A stretch of 6,783 bases of DNA from Bacteroidales bacterium (GTDB taxonomy: Bacteria > Bacteroidota > Bacteroidia > Bacteroidales > UBA932), in assembly GCA_017461285.1 (NCBI GenBank), contig JAFTYS010000070.1, forward strand, positions 1 to 6,783, read 5' to 3'. Both the position numbers and the translations under genes were made by a program. The notes under the pieces are model-generated. The model did not search any database, had not been told where the DNA came from, and saw only the letters and a program-made list of their open reading frames with translations. Shown one piece after another: positions 1 to 6,171 of the stretch. Numbering within the stretch: the stretch's first letter is position 1; each line of letters opens with the position of its first letter.

Positions 1-101
1 TATCTGAAAGCCTCGGACATTCCAACATCCAGGTCACTGAGGCTTATCTCGGATATTATGACAAGGAGGAGCGTATACGCAACTCCGAAAAGTTGCTTTG
101 A
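1..101 (+). CDS. Tyrosine recombinase/site-specific integrase, C-terminal end only (5' part outside window)
   Basis: The third forward frame is open from the left edge to a TGA at 99-101 and encodes 32 residues. They begin SESLGHSNIQVTEAYL and end RNSEKLL. The LGHxxxxxTxxY pattern is the end of the tyrosine recombinase catalytic domain. The His at 18-20 matches the His/Trp position, and the Tyr at 45-47, nine residues later, matches the nucleophile that bonds covalently to DNA. The tail YYDKEERIRNSEKLL resembles integrases of Bacteroidetes mobile elements and invertases more than XerC/XerD. The gene converges on the 748-aa gene and ends 29 bp before a shared hairpin. Whether it moves an element, inverts a promoter or resolves chromosomes cannot be judged from this fragment. 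The family is secure; the subfamily is inference. Confidence 0.85.
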   Translation, partial: SESLGHSNIQVTEAYLGYYDKEERIRNSEKLL

Positions 102-129
102 GTCTGACTCAATATTTATCATTCCGTGG

Positions 130-174
130 AACAAATCAGCCCCTGCTTCTAATTGAAGCAGGGGCTGATTTGTT
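130..174. terminator. Bidirectional intrinsic terminator between convergent genes
   Basis: Bases 130-149 and 155-174 are perfect reverse complements: a 20-bp stem with a 5-nt loop (TAATT) and a GC-rich middle (GCCCCTGCTTC). It starts 29 bp after the integrase stop and lies 23 bp after the stop of the minus-strand 748-aa gene. Each strand ends the stem with ATTTGTT, a short U-rich run. The plus strand continues ATTATC and the minus strand turns GC-rich (CCACGG). Termination is therefore expected in both directions and is perhaps stronger for the integrase. The stem is directly visible; the function is inferred from position and form. Confidence 0.85.
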
Positions 175-197
175 ATTATCGGATAGGAATCTGTCTA

Positions 198-2444
198 TCA
201 GTTAACTGACAGGGAATCCGATGCAATTGTCTCTACATTTTCTTCCGAGCCTTCAATCACTACTTCTTCCACTACGGTTTCAGGCTGGTTGTAGCGTGGG
301 AGCGGAGACTTCAGACCTGCCCATGAGAGGAGGTTGAAGATCCAGAGTCCTGCAGCAACTACAGCCAGAGCAGCGATTGTGATGAGCCATGCCTTCCATG
401 GAGCGATGCCCTTCTTTGCATACGGATCCTTGAGCTTCATCTTAGGATATTTGGCAGCATCTGTAAGGGTCTCTCCGAAAGGTATGCTGATCTTTGAAGA
501 TGCGTTGACCGCCCATCCGTTTGCGTTGAGAAGAGGAGCTATGTTGCGGCGGCGGAGCTTCATCCATGCCATGATCATGGCCGGTCCCGAAATCACAAGC
601 AGGATACCGACGAATGCAAGTATCAGCTGCCACCACTTAAGGGCAAAGATTCCTTTCGCAAGCGATGCCAATGCGGTTCCGATCATTCCCAATGCCATTC
701 CTAATGCGGCAGCGATACCTGCGAACTTCGCTATGTCGAACGGCGGAGCTGCCGCCGGCTTGGCGTCGCCTGCCGGCGCCGCAGCAGGGGCGGCATTTAT
801 CTTCGCTGTGGCATTCGCCATCATCTTCGCATCCTTGTCGGCTGCACTCTTGTTGATGAGGTTCTCTATTGCCTTCGCCATCCTGCGGTATGGTGACCAG
901 AACGACTGCGCGATGCTGATAGGATTATCAATGATCTTGGTGATTACTGCATCCCATTCCTCTCCGGTATTGTCATAGTAGAGAGCATTCTTTCCGACAA
1001 TCAGGTCTCCTATGTCACCTACTGTAACAGCAGCTACGATAGAAAGCTTGCCCGGCTTTGACTTGGTGGTACAGTCGCAGTAAATAAGGTACATTCCGCT
1101 GGTTGCGGCAGAAGCGTTATGCTTCGCCATATCTGCAACCTTCATACAGAAGCGGCACTCCCTCTGGTCGATGATGAGACGGCCCGACTGGAAGATGGCG
1201 GAAACCTTCTCGTCCTTGTCATAGAAGTCACTGAGGGTCACGAAGTTTCTGAGAAGCCTGTAGAAGTCACGGAAGATATGGAGGAACTTGTCTACCATCT
1301 CGATATTGGCAGCCTCTTCAGCAAGAGCGGCATCCTGGGCAACCAGATCAAGAAGAGCAGCCTTCCTGTCCTTCGCAATGAATCCCTTGACAGCCTCAAG
1401 TCCCAGGGCCTCTACACATGCTCCGGCCTTTGCTGCCTTCCATGCCGTATATGCGGCGAATTTCGCACCCACTTCAGCCCATTCAGCTTCTGTCAGCACC
1501 TTCCTGTCTGCGAGCGCAACACTCCTGACAAGCTCAAACTTTGCTGCCCAAGCCGGATTCACAGGAGCTGAAAGGTCGATTTCTGGTTTTCCGGTTATGC
1601 GTGCTATAGGGTATGAAGCGATCTCGTCTGTCTTGCCTGTGAGGTTTTCAGTGCTGATAGCCTGTATGCTTGAAGTCTGTACATCTAGCGAGGCTGTGCT
1701 GTCAGGAGAGAACGCAGCAAGTTTCGAACGCATGAAGAAATCCTTCACCTTCGCATCCAAAGCATTATATGCATCTATCACAGCATCCGTCTTATCTCCG
1801 AAAGGAGCCCCGACAGCCGCTTCCTGCCATGCAACATAGTCAGCAAGATTCTTGTAGAACGCCTCTATCATATCTGCATTCACACCTGCAGCTCCGCTGC
1901 GGTCCGCTACACCAGCGAGAGAAGCGACGGCAGCAGCAATCGCAGCCTTGTCGTCTGCTTCTTCAGCAGTCGCTTCGGTGATCACTCCGTCTCCGTTGAA
2001 TCTGGTCTTTGCAAAGATTGCGGCTACGTCTGCGGTATCAGTCAATGAAATGACCGTACCCTCCTTGCCGAGATTTGCAAGAATCTGCTTTGCCGAAGAG
2101 TAAAGCTTCTTTCCTGCCTCATTTTCCTGATCAAGGGCTTCGATATCTATGCTGTCCTTGCCTTCCAGAAGAAGGTCTGCATTCTTCAGAGCTGCGGTAA
2201 TCCACTGGGCTGTAGCCACAACGTCGTTGACACGGATCTTGGTATCCCCGTCTGTGTCCATGTACTTCAGACTCTTTTCATCGATTTCCAGACCGGTCAC
2301 AGGACATGAAAGAACGGTCCACATCTTAGGGTCCAGCTCGCCGAGATGAGCGATATCCTCACCGGAACTGATCCTTACCCTTGAGGAGCCGCCTATATTC
2401 ACGAACTCCCACTTGTACTTCTTGCTGTTGTTATAGATAGCCAT
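198..2444 (-). CDS. Conserved EF-hand protein with C-terminal membrane segments, function unknown (748 aa)
   Basis: I recognise the general type (Bacteroidales protein starting with a KWEFVNIGGSSRV-like segment) but know no function. In order: a conserved N-terminal region; a good EF-hand-type calcium loop at residues 63-74 (DTDGDTKIRVND); a second degenerate loop around 148-159 (NGDGVI core, both outer ligands missing); a long alpha-helical, Ala-rich stretch to about 400; and four cysteines as C430-x2-C433 and C456-x-C458, which could bind a metal. An Ala/Pro linker follows at about 550-568. Hydrophobic segments lie near 571-602, 604-627 and 682-708, with RRR at 631-633 after the second. The acidic tail has no signal. 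There is no N-terminal signal peptide, so most of the protein is probably cytoplasmic. The ATG at 2444 lacks a Shine-Dalgarno sequence and lies 4 nt from an inverted repeat. The hairpin at 130-174 ends the transcript. Confidence 0.85.
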   Translation of the reverse strand: MAIYNNSKKYKWEFVNIGGSSRVRISSGEDIAHLGELDPKMWTVLSCPVTGLEIDEKSLKYMDTDGDTKIRVNDVVATAQWITAALKNADLLLEGKDSIDIEALDQENEAGKKLYSSAKQILANLGKEGTVISLTDTADVAAIFAKTRFNGDGVITEATAEEADDKAAIAAAVASLAGVADRSGAAGVNADMIEAFYKNLADYVAWQEAAVGAPFGDKTDAVIDAYNALDAKVKDFFMRSKLAAFSPDSTASLDVQTSSIQAISTENLTGKTDEIASYPIARITGKPEIDLSAPVNPAWAAKFELVRSVALADRKVLTEAEWAEVGAKFAAYTAWKAAKAGACVEALGLEAVKGFIAKDRKAALLDLVAQDAALAEEAANIEMVDKFLHIFRDFYRLLRNFVTLSDFYDKDEKVSAIFQSGRLIIDQRECRFCMKVADMAKHNASAATSGMYLIYCDCTTKSKPGKLSIVAAVTVGDIGDLIVGKNALYYDNTGEEWDAVITKIIDNPISIAQSFWSPYRRMAKAIENLINKSAADKDAKMMANATAKINAAPAAAPAGDAKPAAAPPFDIAKFAGIAAALGMALGMIGTALASLAKGIFALKWWQLILAFVGILLVISGPAMIMAWMKLRRRNIAPLLNANGWAVNASSKISIPFGETLTDAAKYPKMKLKDPYAKKGIAPWKAWLITIAALAVVAAGLWIFNLLSWAGLKSPLPRYNQPETVVEEVVIEGSEENVETIASDSLSVN

Positions 2445-2448
2445 ATGT

Positions 2449-2502
2449 AAAAAATGATTAATTTCTCAGAATCCTAAAATCCATCAAAATTAATCATTTT
2501 TT
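2449..2502. repeat. Perfect 15-bp inverted repeat just before the 748-aa gene start
   Basis: AAAAAATGATTAATT at 2449-2463 is exactly repeated as its reverse complement at 2488-2502, with a 24-nt spacer. It fills most of the 79-bp gap between the 475-aa and 748-aa genes. On the minus strand the right arm comes first and the structure ends in six T residues, 4 nt before the ATG. It could be an operator for a dimeric regulator, a weak AT-rich terminator for the upstream operon, or a leader hairpin that hides the start codon. The stem has only two G-C pairs, which makes an efficient stand-alone terminator less likely. The repeat is certain; its role is not. Confidence 0.7.
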
Positions 2503-2514
2503 CTGAAAGACAAT
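2485..2514 (-). promoter_or_regulatory. Candidate Bacteroidetes sigma-ABfr promoter for the 748-aa gene
   Basis: Read on the minus strand, ATTG (2514-2511) is followed by 18 nt and then TAATTTTG (2492-2485). The second box fits the Bacteroidetes -7 consensus TAnnTTTG exactly. The first is close to the -33 TTTG. Transcription would begin near 2478 and give a leader of roughly 30 nt. The -7 box overlaps the inner edge of the right arm of the 15-bp inverted repeat, so a protein bound to that repeat would compete with RNA polymerase. Short AT-rich matches arise by chance, hence the moderate confidence. Confidence 0.5.
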
Positions 2515-2523
2515 CTATTGCCA

Positions 2524-3951
2524 TCATATTTCATCTATTGAAAGCACTCCATTACGGGTCATGGTAATCCGGAAGTGATGATACTCCGTTTCTTCGTCAT
2601 GCTGAAGCTGGAAAACGACATTGACATGATAGATCTTCTGGACATCCACGCACTCGATATTTCCGTCTGCATCCACGGAGTCTACCGGAATAGTCGGATT
2701 ATCCATCTTCTGGGTAAAACGGGTCAGATGGAGACGCATGATCTCGTTGATTCCCCTCATCGGATAATCATCATTCTTCGCAAGCGCCACATCGTCTATG
2801 GTCACATGCTTTCGATACAGCAGAATCTTTTCCTCGAAGATGCGTGACTCGTCCTCAACCGAAGATGCCTTTTCACGAAGACGCAGTACCAGCGCAGGGG
2901 TCTTGGACTCGGAAATGAAGTCGAATCCCTCCTTTATCACTCCCACCTTGTTCTTTCCGATTGTGATCACTGCCTTCTTGTCGTAGTATTTGTTGCCCAG
3001 CTTGTGGGCGAAATAGAATCGGAGAAGGTCCTTGATACGGTCCTTCATCATGTAGCTGACCACAAGGACGATGAAGAGAGGCCATGTGATATTGCCGTAT
3101 TTTACCTGGGAATACCAGCCGACTGCCGTTGCGAAAATCATGGCCAGACCTGCCGCTATGCTGTAATAAATCTGCTCGACAGCCACTCCGTCGCGCTTCT
3201 TGTCTAGACGGATGTACAGTTCGCTCTCGATGAACTTCTTCAGCATTCCGCGATGATAGACAAGCTGCCGGTCATGCTTCCCGTCGCCGTTCAGGACTCC
3301 GTAATCATGGGCGATCTTATATTCACGCTCTCCCATTATCAGGTCCATGAACTCCGGCCTGTCCACTATCCTGATAAGCCTGATGGTCCTCATTTCCACG
3401 ACATGGCTCATGAATTCGTCGCAGAGGCGGAAAAGGCTGCGGGTCTTGTCAGAAACCGTTGGTACATCGATTATCCGATACAGCGATCTGAATTTCTTCA
3501 GTACATCCCTGGTACTTGATACAAAATCCTTGACAAGATAGTCTGCAGACTCCAACGAACGGGCGGTTGCGATGTGAGCCGCCTGATCCCTCAACGCACT
3601 CTTGAAGATGGCTGCAAACATCTTCAGATGGTACTCATATGCATCCAGGTCAGCAGAGGAAGGATTATTGGCGACCTTCTCAAGAGCCTGACGCAATGTA
3701 GTCAGAGGAAGCGAGCTGTCCTGCGCTATGTCGCGCATAAGATAGACCGGCGTTATGAGACGGACATTAGACTTTATGTCGCGGTAGAACTGTTTCTTTC
3801 CGTAGTTTTCAGGATTGATGTCCAGGCTGTTGGGCACAAACATCCAGGCATTCACGGAAAAATCGTCCGTGATGCCGTCTTCCTTGCTGTTGAATCCGAA
3901 CTTGAACTCAACAGAGAAATTATCATGTTTCTTTGCCTGTATCGATATCAT
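2524..3951 (-). CDS. Two-TM membrane protein of unknown function, coupled to the transporter (475 aa)
   Basis: I do not recognise this family. The chosen start, MISIQAKKHDNF, is an ATG at 3949-3951, placed one base after the transporter stop (TGA-T-ATG). An in-frame ATG at 3999 would add 16 residues that lie wholly inside the transporter gene, so it is less likely. The product has about 260 polar, helix-rich N-terminal residues without a signal peptide. A membrane hairpin follows near 261-281 (IYYSIAAGLAMIFATAVGW) and 288-303 (WPLFIVLVVSYMM). Next come a basic stretch (KDRIKDLLRFYFAHKLGNKYY) and a C-terminal domain of about 160 residues rich in beta-like segments. Both large domains should lie on the same, probably cytoplasmic, side. 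Gene coupling suggests a partner or regulator of the transporter, by context only. It ends 79 bp before the 748-aa gene. Confidence 0.8.
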   Translation of the reverse strand: MISIQAKKHDNFSVEFKFGFNSKEDGITDDFSVNAWMFVPNSLDINPENYGKKQFYRDIKSNVRLITPVYLMRDIAQDSSLPLTTLRQALEKVANNPSSADLDAYEYHLKMFAAIFKSALRDQAAHIATARSLESADYLVKDFVSSTRDVLKKFRSLYRIIDVPTVSDKTRSLFRLCDEFMSHVVEMRTIRLIRIVDRPEFMDLIMGEREYKIAHDYGVLNGDGKHDRQLVYHRGMLKKFIESELYIRLDKKRDGVAVEQIYYSIAAGLAMIFATAVGWYSQVKYGNITWPLFIVLVVSYMMKDRIKDLLRFYFAHKLGNKYYDKKAVITIGKNKVGVIKEGFDFISESKTPALVLRLREKASSVEDESRIFEEKILLYRKHVTIDDVALAKNDDYPMRGINEIMRLHLTRFTQKMDNPTIPVDSVDADGNIECVDVQKIYHVNVVFQLQHDEETEYHHFRITMTRNGVLSIDEI

Positions 3952-3952
3952 A

Positions 3953-5563
3953 TCAGAAGAGTCCTGGAGTATATCCCAGCCAGTGGAGCACGGTTTCACC
4001 CCAGACGAGGATCATCACCCATGCGATGAGCATCATCGTGATACCGAACTTGAAGGTATCGCTCCAGCTGTAGTGGTTTGTCGTATATAGCAGCGCTGCC
4101 GGCTTGCTGTTGAACGGCAGCACGTAAACATGTTCGATCAGAAGGGACACAGGGAACGAGAGGCTGAGCGGAGGAAGTCCGAACTGCTGCTCGACACCTA
4201 TGGCTATCGGCACAAATACCAGCGCCCTCATGTTCTTCGACTGGAAGATCAGCGCGCTGAAAAGCATAAGGCCGGTAAGAAGTATATAAAGGACTATAAA
4301 AGGAGTCTGCGCAGTGATGCCAAGGGCATCCATTCCTGCGCCGACCATCATTGCAGGCAGATCGGTGGCATTAAGGCCGGATCCGATCACATATGCTCCT
4401 GCCGAGAAGAGCATGAGGTGCCAAGGGATGTCGACGTCGTTCCACTTCACGACACCGATCCCAGGCATCAGGGCGATGATGGCTCCTATAAGGACGACCA
4501 CCTCCGCAGAAACGCCGTGCCAGCTTTCGGTCACCCACATCACGAGCACACCGACAAAAATGGCCACAGACTTGAATTCATCTTTTGTCATCTTGCCCAT
4601 TGCGTCGAGTTCCTGACGCAGACGCGCCATTCCGCCCTCGATCTGAGGCTTCCTCTCTTCCGGCTTGAGAGGGAAGATGACCTTCACGCCGATGAACCAT
4701 CCGATAAGGAGCAGGATCATCGCAAGAGGGAAAGCAGCCGCCAGCCAGTCAGAATAGATCATTGTGACCGAACTGTAGGCACCTGTAAGGAGCGACACTG
4801 CAAGAAGGTTTGCACCTGAACCGGTCATGAAGGCGCTCGCGCCTATATTGATCTGGAAAAGGTTCTGAAGGACGAGGTTACGTCCGAAGTTGTTTCTGTT
4901 GCCCTGGCTTGCTCCGAAGATGGCCGCCACCACCATGAATATAGGAAGAAGGATGGTCGCCTTCACTGTGGTAGCCGAAATGAACATGGACAGGACTACA
5001 TTGATGATAAGGAAGCTGAAGAATATGCCGCCCGCGCTCTTTCCGAACTTGAGCACGAACCACAGCGCAAACCTCTTCGCGACCCTGGTCTTGACAAGCA
5101 TACTGGCGAGAACGAAGGACAGGATGTTGAGCCACATCACAGGATGTCCGAGCTGGGCGAAGGCATCTTTCTGTGTGGTCACGCCGCAAAGGATCACGGC
5201 CATGATCACCATGAGGGAGGTAAGATAACTCTGCACAGCCTCTGTGATCCAAAGCACGATGGATGCACAGAAGATGGCAAGCATCGCATAGCAGGCCCTG
5301 ATGAAGGCCGCCTCACCGATGACAGATAGCCTTGCCTGGGCCTTTGATGAAAGTCCCGAAAAATCCATATTGTCGAACAGCGGGATGTCGATAACCCAAT
5401 ATATCAGTACGAACACTATCGCGGCTATCGGTCCGCCAAGGCGTGCCATCCACTTCTCGAATCCGGACTTCTCCATCTTCGGAAGCTTCTCCACCTTGTA
5501 ATTGTTCATGTCCAGCGGGTCAAAGACCTGCTCCTGCTCCAGTTCAGTATTCTTGTCGGTCAT
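3953..5563 (-). CDS. DASS/SLC13-family anion transporter (dicarboxylate/sulfate symporter type)
   Basis: This 536-aa inner-membrane protein has about a dozen hydrophobic segments after a polar 40-residue N-terminus. Family marks seen: the helix ending IVLWITEAVQSYLTS (102-116); the first helical-hairpin tip at 196-199 followed by LLP; GSGANLLA (248-255) at the place of the usual GTPPNL-like motif; the cytoplasmic loop ELDAMGKMTKDEF (318-330), typical between the two repeats; and PFNSKPAALLY (483-493) followed by a GITMMLIAWVMILVW helix. Members import dicarboxylates, citrate or sulfate, usually with sodium. Both SNT motifs are altered: S196-A197-T198 and S442-K443-N444. Substrate and coupling ion should therefore not be assumed. 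The length is normal for the family. The ATG at 5563 has no Shine-Dalgarno, and I see no good promoter in the 130 bp upstream. The 475-aa gene begins one base after its stop. Confidence 0.92.
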   Translation of the reverse strand: MTDKNTELEQEQVFDPLDMNNYKVEKLPKMEKSGFEKWMARLGGPIAAIVFVLIYWVIDIPLFDNMDFSGLSSKAQARLSVIGEAAFIRACYAMLAIFCASIVLWITEAVQSYLTSLMVIMAVILCGVTTQKDAFAQLGHPVMWLNILSFVLASMLVKTRVAKRFALWFVLKFGKSAGGIFFSFLIINVVLSMFISATTVKATILLPIFMVVAAIFGASQGNRNNFGRNLVLQNLFQINIGASAFMTGSGANLLAVSLLTGAYSSVTMIYSDWLAAAFPLAMILLLIGWFIGVKVIFPLKPEERKPQIEGGMARLRQELDAMGKMTKDEFKSVAIFVGVLVMWVTESWHGVSAEVVVLIGAIIALMPGIGVVKWNDVDIPWHLMLFSAGAYVIGSGLNATDLPAMMVGAGMDALGITAQTPFIVLYILLTGLMLFSALIFQSKNMRALVFVPIAIGVEQQFGLPPLSLSFPVSLLIEHVYVLPFNSKPAALLYTTNHYSWSDTFKFGITMMLIAWVMILVWGETVLHWLGYTPGLF

Positions 5564-5584
5564 AGTTTAAAACGTTGATTTAAA

Positions 5585-5682
5585 AGATTCTTCGCTTCGC
5601 TCAGAATGACATGACCAGGACGATATTGATTTCAACCTAAGATATCATTCCATCTGTCATCCTGAGCGATAGCGAAGGATCT
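5585..5682. repeat. Dyad of a dispersed-type intergenic repeat (TGTCATCCTGAGCG family)
   Basis: The arm at 5585-5611 (AGATTCTTCGCTTCGCTCAG, then AATGACA) matches the reverse complement of 5655-5682 with two substitutions and one extra base. The 43-nt spacer contains GATAT and ATATC as a small inner dyad. Units of this form (TGTCAT-C-CTGAGCG-AGCGAAGGATCT) are known to me as scattered repeats between genes in many bacterial genomes. Here the pair fills the gap between the CYTH gene and the transporter. On the minus strand the second arm ends AATCTTTT, so the foldback could stop transcription from the CYTH operon or protect its 3' end. The copies are visible; copy number elsewhere and function are not. 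Confidence 0.75.
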
Positions 5683-5693
5683 CCGATCATGAT

Positions 5694-6167
5694 TTATTTA
5701 GCCCAATTCTTATATGGGTTCTTCATAAGCATCGAGTTGTAGTACTTCACATCTCCGGTCACTTCCTCTCCGAGCCACTCAGGCTTTACAAAAGCCTCGT
5801 CCTCAGAAGAAAGCTCAACCTCAGCCACTGTAAGGCCTTCGTTGTCACCGTAGAATTCGTCCACTTCATAAGTGTGCTCGCCAGCCTCAACGAGGTAGCG
5901 TGTCTTGTCGATCACGCCCGGTTCGCAGATCTGAAGAAGGTCCTGAACCTCTGCTACAGGAATCTCCTTCTCCCACTCGAAACGGCTTGCACCGCTAGCA
6001 GAACCGATACCCTTGATGGTGATGAATCCCTTCTCACCCTTCACGCGTACGCGCACTGTGCGCTCAGGAACTGAGCTGAGGTAACCCTGCGTAATGCGGG
6101 TAGCCTTCTTTGCAAACGGCTTGAAGTCGCCTGCAACCAAGAATTTTCTTTCGATTTCCTGTGCCAT
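5694..6167 (-). CDS. CYTH-domain protein, triphosphate tunnel metalloenzyme (probable inorganic tripolyphosphatase)
   Basis: This is a 157-aa single-domain soluble protein. It begins MAQEIERKFLV and carries the ExExK signature at E4, E6 and K8. Further tunnel residues expected for the family are visible: R39 and R41 (RVRV), K52 (TIK), E64 and E66 (RFEWEKEI), K88 and R90 (DKTRYLV), E101/D103/E104 (YEVDEF), and E116/E118 (AEVELSSEDE). The near-terminal WLGEEVTGD...YYNS is typical of the short bacterial subgroup. Such enzymes bind triphosphates in an eight-stranded barrel with Mg or Mn. Characterised short members such as the Nitrosomonas europaea one split tripolyphosphate, while others make cAMP or cleave thiamine triphosphate. 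The start at 6167 puts ExExK at the N-terminus. A longer reading frame to 6245 overlaps the upstream gene and is rejected. It lies 4 nt after the upstream gene. Confidence 0.93.
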   Translation of the reverse strand: MAQEIERKFLVAGDFKPFAKKATRITQGYLSSVPERTVRVRVKGEKGFITIKGIGSASGASRFEWEKEIPVAEVQDLLQICEPGVIDKTRYLVEAGEHTYEVDEFYGDNEGLTVAEVELSSEDEAFVKPEWLGEEVTGDVKYYNSMLMKNPYKNWAK

Positions 6168-6171
6168 GGTA

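Noticed and set aside
334..978. 214-aa plus-strand reading frame
   Set aside because: It is antisense to the 748-aa gene, is Ala/Ile-rich in the way of a shadow frame, and has no domain pattern.
2449..2502. Strong intrinsic terminator for the transporter operon
   Set aside because: The stem has six terminal T residues but only two G-C pairs and a 24-nt loop, so I list it as an inverted repeat of unknown role rather than a terminator.
3952..3999. 16-residue N-terminal extension of the 475-aa protein
   Set aside because: It would overlap the transporter C-terminus, while the ATG at 3951 sits one base after the transporter stop.
4130..4819. 229-aa plus-strand reading frame rich in His, Arg and Asp
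   Set aside because: It lies fully opposite the well-supported transporter gene. Its composition is what a membrane protein gene gives when read on the other strand.
5612..5654. Promoter for the transporter inside the repeat spacer
   Set aside because: No TAnnTTTG match exists on the minus strand in the gap. The nearest string, TAGGTTGA, is too weak to report.
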